From assembly GCA_001564065.1 (NCBI GenBank), contig LKNA01000003.1, forward strand, positions 1 to 64,000: a stretch of DNA of 64,000 nucleotides, written 5' to 3'. The notes beneath the pieces were generated by a model. That model saw only the letters and a program-made list of their open reading frames with translations. It was not told the origin of the DNA and did no database searches. Source of the stretch: Chitinophagaceae bacterium T5-Br10_B2g13. GTDB lineage: Bacteria; Bacteroidota; Rhodothermia; Balneolales; Balneolaceae. The stretch's first letter is position 1; each line of letters begins with the position of its first letter. The translations under genes were made by a program, and so were the position numbers. Shown one piece after another: positions 42,514 to 52,524 of the stretch.

Positions 42514-43138
42514 TCAAATAGAAGAGATTAAACTAGACTCTGAAACTTTAAAAAATACGAGAGAACTTTACTCAAAGCACGAGGAGAGATTAGAGGCTTA
42601 CATCAGCTTTCTTTTGGATTGGAATGATAAAATAAACCTTGTGAGCCGTAATGTTTCACGTGAAACACTTCGCGAACATGTTGTTCATTCCTTAATACCG
42701 ATAGAGATAGGGCTTCTCGGTAGTATTGATGAATGGATAGATTCCGGTACGGGGGGGGGATTGCCGGGAATTCCATTGGCAATAGTAGTGCCGGAGAAAA
42801 AGTTTTTTTTGAACGATAATGTTCGAAAAAAAATGAAGGCGGTTTCTGATATTGTTAGCTCTCTTGGTTTAGAAAATGTAGAAATATTGGCTAAAAGCAT
42901 ATCATTGGTCGGCATTAAAACAGGGGTGGGAATTGTAACAAAGCATGCATTTAAAATTGATGATCTACTCCGGCTGACTAAGAAAAAACCGTGGAAAAGG
43001 GTTGTAATGTGGAAGGGAATTGAGGGGGCGCACGAAGAGATGGGGCGTGTCCATTCAAAGATAAATTGCACATTCTACTCCTTCCACTTTGGGCATGAGT
43101 TTTACGAAGGTAAAGGCTTGGTTGTTCTGGAAAAGTAG
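42506..43138 (+). CDS. rsmG: 16S rRNA (guanine-527-N7)-methyltransferase
   Basis: 210 residues; methylates G527 of 16S rRNA with SAM. The start is GTG inside parS site 1, with AAAGGA 12 bases upstream. Motifs: NKINLVSRNVSRETLREHVVHSL (the family's LVS....E...RHI-type region), WIDSGTGGGLPGIPLAI (SAM loop, normally DVGSGAGLPG), a KK-containing helix after it, and VTKHAF in place of the usual SRAF. It is a little divergent but of normal length. A second parS lies within the coding sequence at 42652. In many bacteria parA-parB follow; here they do not. Confidence 0.92.
   Translation: MKHQIEEIKLDSETLKNTRELYSKHEERLEAYISFLLDWNDKINLVSRNVSRETLREHVVHSLIPIEIGLLGSIDEWIDSGTGGGLPGIPLAIVVPEKKFFLNDNVRKKMKAVSDIVSSLGLENVEILAKSISLVGIKTGVGIVTKHAFKIDDLLRLTKKKPWKRVVMWKGIEGAHEEMGRVHSKINCTFYSFHFGHEFYEGKGLVVLEK
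42652..42667. promoter_or_regulatory. parS site 2 (within rsmG)
   Basis: A second perfect TGTTTCACGTGAAACA, 154 bp from the first, coding for part of NVSRET in RsmG. Confidence 0.9.
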
Positions 43139-43269
43139 CTTGTCATCCCTTTCTTTTTTGTGAGATAGAGTCCATATTGTTGGCTCATTTAATCGCACAG
43201 TATCAGTGCGCTGTTGTAGAAGCATTATTCCGGTATTCATCATCATAAAATTTCAAATCAGCATAAATT

Positions 43270-44229
43270 ATGTCCAGACTTAAAAGTTCTGAAAGACGCC
43301 TTAAGTTAATTTTGATGCTTCAGGATTCTAAAAGAAAACTCACTGTAAATGATTTAGCTGAGGAGTTCGGGGTGAGTCGACGAACTATATTTCGCGACTT
43401 TAATTTTTTGTCTGATATAAATGTGCCGGTAACCTGGGATGAATACAGCGGATATGGTGTAATTGAAGGGTATAAAATACCTCCGCTGATGTTTAACTCA
43501 AGGGAACTTGCGACAATCATGGTGGGGTTGAACTTTGTAAAGTCACAAATAGATAAAAATCTTGTAGATGACGCCAAGGGTGTGGAATTAAAGATAAAAA
43601 ACGTTCTACCTGATGATTTAAAAGAATTTATGAAATCCCTGGACAACCGAACGGTTGTTGATCCTTTTCTGCACTTTGGTGCAGAGAAAAAGGAAGGAGG
43701 AAATTGGTACTTGGTTAGCAGCGCTATATCTCAATCAAAAAGTATTGAGTTTACCTATCGCAGTAAAAAGGATGGGAGTGTGACCGGAAGAAAAATCGAT
43801 CCGTATCTTTTGGTTTTCTATCGAGACCATTGGAATGTGATAGGATACTCACACAAAAGAGAGGCTATTCGGAATTTTGTGCTCGATAGAATGGAAAACG
43901 TTAAAATTTTAGACCAAAATTTTAAACTAGAGAAAGAAATTGACGTAGAGGGGTTAATTTTTAATTCTAACGAGTCTGGGCAAAAAATCAGGGTAGTACT
44001 CGATGAATCTGCAGAACGCCCGTTTAAAGCCAATCTACCAACAAAAATATTTAAGGAAAGTAGCGTTGGTTCTAAAAAAATTAAGGTAGAGTTCAATTTT
44101 GAAAATCTTGACTATATCAACGAATGGTTGCTTCAATTTGGTAATAAGGTAAAAGTGGTGGGTCCGGACAGCCTAAAAAAGAAAAGAGAGACTACACTAA
44201 AAAATATGTTAAGTGACATTAAAGATTAA
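43270..44229 (+). CDS. YafY-type HTH_11/WYL-domain transcriptional regulator
   Basis: 319 residues. N-terminal winged helix (about 7-60: RLKLILMLQDSKRKLTVNDLAEEFGVSRRTIFRDFNFLSDINVPVTWDE), then a WYL domain (about 145-225: SIEFTYRSKKDGSVTGRKIDPYLLVFYRDHWNVIGYSHKREAIRNFVLDRM) and a C-terminal WCX-like extension. Such regulators bind ligands, often nucleic acids or nucleotides, through WYL and control genes including DNA-damage and defence genes. It has no obvious target nearby. It occupies the place where soj/spo0J would be in many origin regions. Confidence 0.88.
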   Translation: MSRLKSSERRLKLILMLQDSKRKLTVNDLAEEFGVSRRTIFRDFNFLSDINVPVTWDEYSGYGVIEGYKIPPLMFNSRELATIMVGLNFVKSQIDKNLVDDAKGVELKIKNVLPDDLKEFMKSLDNRTVVDPFLHFGAEKKEGGNWYLVSSAISQSKSIEFTYRSKKDGSVTGRKIDPYLLVFYRDHWNVIGYSHKREAIRNFVLDRMENVKILDQNFKLEKEIDVEGLIFNSNESGQKIRVVLDESAERPFKANLPTKIFKESSVGSKKIKVEFNFENLDYINEWLLQFGNKVKVVGPDSLKKKRETTLKNMLSDIKD

Positions 44230-44262
44230 TCACCCAATTTAAAAATTAGCGGATATAAAAAA

Positions 44263-44288
44263 GGCTCCGAAATTTCGGAGCCTTTTTT
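44263..44288. terminator. Bidirectional terminator between the WYL regulator and gyrA
   Basis: Perfect stem GGCTCCGAAA / TTTCGGAGCC with A-run to the left and T-run to the right; serves both convergent genes. Confidence 0.9.
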
Positions 44289-44311
44289 GTATTAACTATA
44301 AATCAGGAATT

Positions 44312-46786
44312 TTACTCAACGGAAGGGGCGTCCTCTTCAGAAGTTTCTTCCTCATTCACCACTCGAGTAACGGCAGCAATTTTGCCATCTTCATCAAGTC
44401 GCATGATTCTTACTCCCTGAGTATTGCGACCCATGGTTCGGATTCCCTTACACTGCATCCGTATGATTTTACCGCGTTCCGTAATTACCATCAGATCATC
44501 TTTGTCTGAAACTTCCTTCAGCGCAATCAGGCTTCCGGTTTTCGGCGTTACTTTTAAAGTGATGACTCCTTTACCGCCACGGCTTTGCTCGCGATAATCA
44601 TCTACTAGAGAACGCTTACCGAATCCGTTTTCAGATATCGCAAGTACGGTTGCTTCATGTGTGTTTTTGATGACAACCATATCTACCAACTCATCACCCT
44701 TGTTAAGGTTCATTCCGCGAACACCCGATGTGTTACGTCCCATTTCACGAGCCTCTTCTTCATGGAAACGAATGGCACGTCCAGATTTATTGGCTAGTAT
44801 AATATTACTTTCACCATCTGTGAGTGCAGCTTCGAGCAGACTGTCATCATCCTTAATGTTGATGGCGATGATACCATCGCGGCGTGGCCTGCTGTAGGCT
44901 TCGAGTGAAGTCTTTTTAACCTGTCCTTGTTTTGTGGACATGATGATAGAATGAGATTTTATGTAATCTTCATCATCAAGTGTTTTAACAGGTACAAAAG
45001 TTTTAATGCTGTCATCTTTCTCGATATCAATCAAGTTAACAATAGCACGGCCACGAGCTAATCTTGAACCTTCAGGAATTTCATAAACTTTTAACCAGTA
45101 ACAGTTTCCTTTTTCAGTAAAGAATAGGATATAGTTGTGATTAGTCGCAACAAACAGATGTTCTACATATTCATCATCTTTTGTCGTGGTTCCTTTCATT
45201 CCTTTACCACCGCGTCGTTGTCGGCGATACCCGCTTACCGGCATTCGTTTAATGAAGCCTTTGTTTGAAATAGTAACAACCACATCTTCATCGGCAATCA
45301 TATCCTCAATATTGAAATCATCGGCAGAGTATACAATCTGTGTACGTCTCTCATCTCCGTATCGATCTTTCAATTCAAGTAACTCTCGCTTAATGATTTC
45401 ATTCTGCTCTTCGCGATTAGATAGAATTTCTCTGTAATCTGAAATCTGAGTTGCAATATCCTGATATTCAGTATCAATTTTATCGCGCTCAAGTCCGGTT
45501 AGCTTTTGAAGACGCATATCCAGAATAGCTTTAGCCTGAATATCGGTGAGGGCAAACTTTCTGCGTAACTCCGTATTAGCTTCCTGGGGATTCTTAGATG
45601 CACGAATCGTCTTAATTACTTCATCAAGATTATCGAGGGCAATTTTAAGACCTTCCAGAATGTGTGCGCGAGCTTCGGCTTGATCTAAATCATAAATCGT
45701 ACGCCGTATAATAACTTCAACCCGATGCTCAATAAATCGAGATATTAACTCCTTGAGCGACATTACTTTAGGCCGCCCCTTAACGAGCGCTAGATTAATG
45801 ACGCCAAAAGTTTGCTGCATCTGCGTGTACTTGTAAAGCTGATTAAGTACTACTCCTGCATTCGCATTACGTTTGAGAATAATTACGATTCTCATTCCCT
45901 CGCGATCAGACTCATCACGGATTTCAGAGATTTCTGTAATTTTTTCATCACCAACGAGCTGGGCAACTTTTTGAATCAGAGTAGCTTTATTAACCTGATA
46001 AGGAATTTCAGTAACTACAATCTGTTCCCTGGAATTTCGGAGTTCTTCCACATTTGCACGGGCGCGCATTGTTATTTTTCCGCGACCGGTTGAATAGGCT
46101 TCCTTCACACCTTCATAACCATAAATAATACCGCCGGTAGGAAAGTCAGGAGCTGTGATGTGCTTCATCAGCTCTTCTGTTTCAATATCGGGATTATCAA
46201 TTACGGCAACGGTTCCGTCAACAACTTCTGTTAAATTGTGAGGAGCCATATTGGTGGCCATACCAACTGCAATACCGGATGCTCCATTTAGCAGAAGGTT
46301 GGGCAACATGGCGGGCAGTACAGTAGGTTCGGTTAGTGTATCATCAAAGTTAGTTTGATAATCCACAGTCTCTTTGTTGATGTCTGCCAGTAGTTCCTCA
46401 GCAATCCGCTGCATCCGAACCTCTGTGTAACGCATCGCCGCGGCAGAATCACCATCAATTGAGCCAAAGTTACCCTGTCCGTTAACGAGTGGATACCGAA
46501 GAGAAAACTCCTGTACCATCCGCACAATAGAGTCATAAACCGCGGAATCACCGTGTGGGTGATACTTACCAAGAACTTCACCTACAATACGGGCACTCTT
46601 TTTAAAATTCCGATTATGCAGCATACCGAGATCACTCATACCGTAAAGAATACGCCTGTGCACGGGTTTTAATCCGTCACGCACATCCGGAAGAGCTCGG
46701 GAAACAATCACAGACATCGAGTAATCGATGTAGGATGATTGCATTTCATCTTCAATTGAAATAGGTATAATTTTTTCTGTAGCCAT
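44312..46786 (-). CDS. gyrA: DNA gyrase subunit A
   Basis: 824 residues; breakage-reunion subunit that introduces negative supercoils with GyrB. Catalytic tyrosine Tyr120 in [15 protein letters not shown]. The quinolone-resistance region reads [10 protein letters not shown] with Ser81 and Asp85, the susceptible-type residues (E. coli Ser83/Asp87). The C-terminal pinwheel contains the GyrA box QRRGGKG, which marks gyrase as opposed to topoisomerase IV ParC. Adjacent to and 28 bases downstream of gyrB on the same strand, thus an operon, unlike the separate arrangement in E. coli. Confidence 0.97.
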   Translation of the reverse strand: MATEKIIPISIEDEMQSSYIDYSMSVIVSRALPDVRDGLKPVHRRILYGMSDLGMLHNRNFKKSARIVGEVLGKYHPHGDSAVYDSIVRMVQEFSLRYPLVNGQGNFGSIDGDSAAAMRYTEVRMQRIAEELLADINKETVDYQTNFDDTLTEPTVLPAMLPNLLLNGASGIAVGMATNMAPHNLTEVVDGTVAVIDNPDIETEELMKHITAPDFPTGGIIYGYEGVKEAYSTGRGKITMRARANVEELRNSREQIVVTEIPYQVNKATLIQKVAQLVGDEKITEISEIRDESDREGMRIVIILKRNANAGVVLNQLYKYTQMQQTFGVINLALVKGRPKVMSLKELISRFIEHRVEVIIRRTIYDLDQAEARAHILEGLKIALDNLDEVIKTIRASKNPQEANTELRRKFALTDIQAKAILDMRLQKLTGLERDKIDTEYQDIATQISDYREILSNREEQNEIIKRELLELKDRYGDERRTQIVYSADDFNIEDMIADEDVVVTISNKGFIKRMPVSGYRRQRRGGKGMKGTTTKDDEYVEHLFVATNHNYILFFTEKGNCYWLKVYEIPEGSRLARGRAIVNLIDIEKDDSIKTFVPVKTLDDEDYIKSHSIIMSTKQGQVKKTSLEAYSRPRRDGIIAINIKDDDSLLEAALTDGESNIILANKSGRAIRFHEEEAREMGRNTSGVRGMNLNKGDELVDMVVIKNTHEATVLAISENGFGKRSLVDDYREQSRGGKGVITLKVTPKTGSLIALKEVSDKDDLMVITERGKIIRMQCKGIRTMGRNTQGVRIMRLDEDGKIAAVTRVVNEEETSEEDAPSVE

Positions 46787-46814
46787 GAATCAGTTTTATC
46801 AGATGAATATTTTC

Positions 46815-48773
<1,959 letters not shown>

Positions 48774-48957
48774 TTAAAAATAGCCTCTTAGACGGTGGAA
48801 AATAGCGCAAGATCGGGCAAAATCAAAAAAAGGAATGGGTCTATGTGCCTTTTTGTAACATCTCCTTAAAATGGGCGTTTTTGGAGTCTGTAACAGGTGT
48901 AAGGAAGTGTGAAAATCGTTGCGCTAAAGCAATTCGAAAATAATATGCAAAAAAGCA

Positions 48958-48988
48958 TTGAATTTAAAATGTAATCGCCTTAATTTTG
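48958..48988 (+). promoter_or_regulatory. Promoter of rpmB-rpmG-DUF4295
   Basis: TTG at 48958-48960, 20-base spacer, TAATTTTG at 48981-48988: a complete Bacteroidota-type TTG/TAnnTTTG promoter, 34 bases before rpmB. Confidence 0.65.
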
Positions 48989-49022
48989 GTGTCTATCGAA
49001 AAACCAGCTAAGTAAATGAATT

Positions 49023-49268
49023 ATGGCACGCAAGGACGATATCACAGGACAAAAGCCGCTGAACGGTTATCGCTCATCTAAAGCGAATAACAAAACGAAG
49101 CACCGTTTTCATTTGAATTTGAAAAAGCGGCGATTCTATATTCCTGAAGAGGATCGGTGGGTTACACTGAAGGTTTCTAATAAAACCCTCCGTACAATTA
49201 ACAAGAAGGGAATTTCTGCAGTTTTGAAAGAGGCCAGAAAAAAAGGAACACTTTTAAAAGAGGTATAA
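49023..49268 (+). CDS. rpmB: Ribosomal protein L28
   Basis: 81 residues. DITGQKPLNGYRSSKANNKTKHRFHLNLKKRRF is the L28 N-terminal signature; the Cys residues of the zinc-binding version are absent (C-minus form). It is followed by rpmG at 3 bases. Confidence 0.95.
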   Translation: MARKDDITGQKPLNGYRSSKANNKTKHRFHLNLKKRRFYIPEEDRWVTLKVSNKTLRTINKKGISAVLKEARKKGTLLKEV

Positions 49269-49271
49269 ACA

Positions 49272-49436
49272 ATGGCGAAAGGTAATCGCATTCAGGTAAT
49301 TTTAGAATGTACAGAAAAACCGGGTAGCTCACGGTATGTAACGATGAAGAACCGTCGTAATACTACGGATCGTTTGGAGCTGAAGAAGTACAACCCGGTA
49401 CTTAGAAAGCACACAATCCATAAAGAAATTAAATAA
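49272..49436 (+). CDS. rpmG: Ribosomal protein L33
   Basis: 54 residues: [20 protein letters not shown] followed by [20 protein letters not shown] and [14 protein letters not shown]. The L33 pattern is clear. Only one cysteine remains, so it is a zinc-independent form. Between rpmB and the DUF4295 gene. Confidence 0.95.
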   Translation: MAKGNRIQVILECTEKPGSSRYVTMKNRRNTTDRLELKKYNPVLRKHTIHKEIK

Positions 49437-49444
49437 GATCAACC

Positions 49445-49615
49445 ATGGCGAAGAAACAAGCATTTGGTGAAGAAGCTCAGGCGCTGAAACAAGCTCAGCG
49501 TAAAATGGCGAAGGTTATCATCTCTACAAAGAATGAGCGTGGAAAATATGCGTTCAGAGAAACGATGATGGACCAGGATGATGTGAAAGATTTTATCAAC
49601 AGAAATAAATCGTAA
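49445..49615 (+). CDS. DUF4295 small basic protein
   Basis: 56 residues: MAKKQAFGEEAQALKQAQRK, then MAKVIISTKNERGKYAFRET, then MMDQDDVKDFINRNKS. DUF4295 is a Bacteroidota-type family normally encoded right after rpmB-rpmG, as here, and presumed ribosome-associated. A terminator follows at 49641. Confidence 0.88.
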   Translation: MAKKQAFGEEAQALKQAQRKMAKVIISTKNERGKYAFRETMMDQDDVKDFINRNKS

Positions 49616-49640
49616 AGGTTTATTGACGATTTTGTAGAAA

Positions 49641-49675
49641 AGGTTGCATCCCGAACGGATGTAACCTTTTTTTTT
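49641..49675 (+). terminator. Terminator of the rpmB operon
   Basis: Stem AGGTTGCATCC / GGATGTAACCT (one G-U) with loop CGAAC, followed by nine T. Confidence 0.88.
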
Positions 49676-49722
49676 GCTTACATTTGACGATAGTTTCAAC
49701 TTAAAAAAAGATGAGAAGGTTT

Positions 49723-50181
49723 ATGAGTATTAAAGAGACCATTATGAACGACTTGAAGGAAGCTATGAAGTCTAAAAAGACGGATGAACTTCGTGTGCTT
49801 CGTTCATTAAAGGCCAAAATTCTGGAAAAAGAGATCAGTGAACGCAAAGGCGGTGAAGCTACTATTACCGATGAGCAGGTAACTGAGGTGCTGATGAAAG
49901 CAGCAAAACAGAGAAAGGAATCCATCGACCAGTTTGAACAGGGCGGACGAGATGATCTTGTTGATAAGGAAAAACAGGAGCTCTCTATTATTGAGTCCTA
50001 TCTTCCTGAAATGATGGATGACGATGCCATCAGAAAGGAAGTTCAAAAACAGAAGGAAGCTATGGGAGCTACTTCCATGGCCGATATGGGCAAGTTGATG
50101 GGGGTTATGATGTCTAAACTGAAGGGCAAGGCGGAAGGCGGTGACGTTAGCCGAATTGTCAAAGAGGAACTGTCCAAATAG
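49723..50181 (+). CDS. GatB/YqeY-domain protein
   Basis: 152 residues from the ATG at 49723, which has GAGAAGG upstream; a start four codons earlier at 49711 is possible. The family signature is visible: DLKEAMKSKKTDELRVLRSLKAKILEKEISERK, AAKQRKESIDQFEQGGRDDLVDKEKQELSIIESYLP and MADMGKLMGVMMSKLKGKAEGGDVSRIVKEEL. It resembles the tRNA-binding tail domain of GatB; function as a free protein is unknown. It is 6 bases before cvpA-like and thus in one transcription unit with it and tyrS. Confidence 0.9.
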   Translation: MSIKETIMNDLKEAMKSKKTDELRVLRSLKAKILEKEISERKGGEATITDEQVTEVLMKAAKQRKESIDQFEQGGRDDLVDKEKQELSIIESYLPEMMDDDAIRKEVQKQKEAMGATSMADMGKLMGVMMSKLKGKAEGGDVSRIVKEELSK

Positions 50182-50187
50182 ATAGAA

Positions 50188-50751
50188 ATGAATCTGCTCG
50201 ATTTTTTTATCGTGATACCCATTGGCTACTTTGCGTATCGCGGTTTTATGAGCGGAGTCATACATGAAGTGCTAAATATTGCAGGAATTATTTTAGCAGT
50301 ATTTATCACTTTTGAATATATGGATGAAGCATCTGTATTATTCAGGCCCTTTTTTGATAATCCGGATTACGCGGTTGTTGCTGCGGGAATATTTCTGTTT
50401 GTAGCTACCGTAGGTGCTGTACAGGCAATTGCCTATGCAACGAAAAAACTGCTTGAAGTAATTAAGTTAAATTTGATAAACAGACTAGCCGGCCTGCTCT
50501 TTGGCGCCTTGAAGTCCGGAGTTGTTGTCAGTGCTGTACTTTTACTGCTAGCCGGGCTGAATCTGCCGGGAGAGGATACCAGAACTGAATCTGTATCGTA
50601 TCCTTATGTTATTTATATGGCACCTATGGCTTTCGATTTAGTAGCGAAAGTATACCCTGGTGCAGAAAATTTTATTGAAACGATTGATCAGACAATCGAA
50701 GCAAACAATCCGATAAAATCATTACCAATATTTGAAGATCTAAATTTATGA
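50188..50751 (+). CDS. CvpA-family membrane protein
   Basis: 187 residues with four predicted membrane helices (about 4-22, 27-47, 65-88, 100-120) and an amphipathic C-terminus. The N-terminal [36 protein letters not shown] is typical of the CvpA/colicin V production family, linked to envelope stress and purine-related phenotypes in other bacteria. Its stop overlaps the tyrS start (ATGA). Confidence 0.85.
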   Translation: MNLLDFFIVIPIGYFAYRGFMSGVIHEVLNIAGIILAVFITFEYMDEASVLFRPFFDNPDYAVVAAGIFLFVATVGAVQAIAYATKKLLEVIKLNLINRLAGLLFGALKSGVVVSAVLLLLAGLNLPGEDTRTESVSYPYVIYMAPMAFDLVAKVYPGAENFIETIDQTIEANNPIKSLPIFEDLNL

Positions 50752-51962
50752 GTTTTCCATCTGTAGAAGAACAACTAAATGTTATCAAAAGGGGTACAGT
50801 TGAAATTGTACCTGAAGACGACCTGGTAGAAAAGCTGAAAAAATCGAAGAAAGAGAATAAGCCTCTGCGTATAAAGCTTGGGTGTGACCCAACCAGACCG
50901 GACCTCCATCTTGGACACTCGGTTATTCTGAGAAAACTCCGACAGTTTCAGGATTTAGGGCACCATGTGATTCTTATTATTGGTGATTTTACCGCGCTGA
51001 TCGGAGATCCGACCGGGCAAAATAAAACCCGACCATCTCTCACAGAAGAGGAGATAAAGGAGAACGCCAGAACCTACCTGGATCAAGCCGGGAAAATATT
51101 GGACGGCGATAAAACGGAAATAGTGTACAACTCTGACTGGTTGAGTGGAATGAAGTTTCAGGATGTAATTTTACTCAGCTCCAAAATGACGGTTGCCCGA
51201 ATGATTGAGCGGGATGACTTTTCAAAACGTTATAAGAACAATGAGTCGATTTCACTTCATGAATTTCTCTATCCGCTGGCTCAGGGGCAGGATTCTGTTC
51301 ATCTGAACTCAGATGTTGAACTTGGCGGAACAGATCAGAAATTTAACCTACTTGTAGGGCGCGATTTGCAAAGAGATGCCGGCCAGGATCCGCAGGTATG
51401 TCTGATGATGCCGCTGCTTGTTGGCACGGATGGTTCGATGAAGATGAGTAAATCTTATGATAACTACATTGGAATTGATGAGCCGGCTAATGAAATGTAC
51501 GGCAAGGCGTTATCCATTCCGGATGACCTGATGTACTCGTACTATGAATTGGTAACGGATATCTCTACAGTTGATTTGGAATCCGTTAAAAAGCGAGTTG
51601 AAAAAGATCCTCGCAACACAAAGCACGATCTGGCGTTCACCATTACCCGGATGTATCATGGGGAGCAGGCCGCGAAAGAAGCGAGAAAATATTTTGAGCA
51701 GACCGTCATCAACAAAAATATTCCTGATGATGCGCCTGAATTTACCTTTAAGGCGGGGTCAACACACAGACTTCTGGATATTATTTCTGAAGCAAACCTG
51801 ACATCCAGTAACGGTGAAGCAAAGCGAATGATGAAGCAGGGCGGGGTTACCCTGGATGATGAAAAAATTAAAAGTCCCGGGCATGAAATCACTTTTAAAG
51901 AAGGTGATGAAATTGCACTAAAAGTAGGTAAGAGAAATTTTGCTAAATTAAAGGCAGAATAA
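50748..51962 (+). CDS. tyrS: Tyrosyl-tRNA synthetase (TyrZ type)
   Basis: 404 residues. Class I motifs: [20 protein letters not shown] (HIGH box as HLGH) and KMSKSYDN (KMSKS). C-terminal S4 RNA-binding domain (about 340-400, [22 protein letters not shown]). The N-terminal spacing (PDLHLGH) places it with the TyrZ-like branch. Overlaps the cvpA gene by 4 bases. Confidence 0.96.
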   Translation: MSFPSVEEQLNVIKRGTVEIVPEDDLVEKLKKSKKENKPLRIKLGCDPTRPDLHLGHSVILRKLRQFQDLGHHVILIIGDFTALIGDPTGQNKTRPSLTEEEIKENARTYLDQAGKILDGDKTEIVYNSDWLSGMKFQDVILLSSKMTVARMIERDDFSKRYKNNESISLHEFLYPLAQGQDSVHLNSDVELGGTDQKFNLLVGRDLQRDAGQDPQVCLMMPLLVGTDGSMKMSKSYDNYIGIDEPANEMYGKALSIPDDLMYSYYELVTDISTVDLESVKKRVEKDPRNTKHDLAFTITRMYHGEQAAKEARKYFEQTVINKNIPDDAPEFTFKAGSTHRLLDIISEANLTSSNGEAKRMMKQGGVTLDDEKIKSPGHEITFKEGDEIALKVGKRNFAKLKAE

Positions 51963-52021
51963 ACATAGAATATGGCCGGAATTAATTAAAGATATTCCGG
52001 CTTTCCTGAACCCGACATACT

Positions 52022-52474
52022 ATGGGAACACATTTTTCCGGATCAAGCTCTGAAGTAAACACCCTGAACGCTTTCATAAAAATTATGAGGGCAACGGAAT
52101 CACTTACTAACCGGCTGAACAGGCACCTTGCAGAGGCAAATCTTACAGAGAGTCAATTTGGGACGCTGGAAGCACTTCACCATTTAGGCCCGCTTAACCA
52201 GCGATCGATTGGTGAAAAAATATTGAAGAGTGGCGGAAACATAACCATGGTGGTGGATAACCTGGAAAAGCAGGGCTATGTGAAGCGAAAGAAAGATCCC
52301 AACGATCGCCGCGCAGTTTTGATCCATCTTACACCGGAAGGTCAGGAATTTATAGAAGGCTTTTTCCCAAAGCACCTCCAAAAAATTAAAGAGGAGTTTT
52401 CCGTTTTTACAGAAACTGAGAAGAAAGAACTGGCTCGTTTGTGTAAAAAACTGGGAGTTAAAGAAGAAGAGTAA
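52022..52474 (+). CDS. MarR-family transcriptional regulator
   Basis: 150 residues: dimerisation helices at both ends and a winged helix in the middle (ESQFGTLEALHHLGPLNQRSIGEKILKSGGNITMVVDNLEKQGYVKRKKDPNDRRAVLIHLTPEGQEFI). The DxRR turn of MarR wings is present (DPNDRRAVLI). The ligand and target are unknown; MarR genes often regulate a neighbour, here comEC downstream, which starts 50 bases later. Confidence 0.9.
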   Translation: MGTHFSGSSSEVNTLNAFIKIMRATESLTNRLNRHLAEANLTESQFGTLEALHHLGPLNQRSIGEKILKSGGNITMVVDNLEKQGYVKRKKDPNDRRAVLIHLTPEGQEFIEGFFPKHLQKIKEEFSVFTETEKKELARLCKKLGVKEEE

Positions 52475-52524
52475 AGCCCATTAATAGATCTGTAAGGAAT
52501 TTTGCTTTCCTGTTTCTTACAGAT

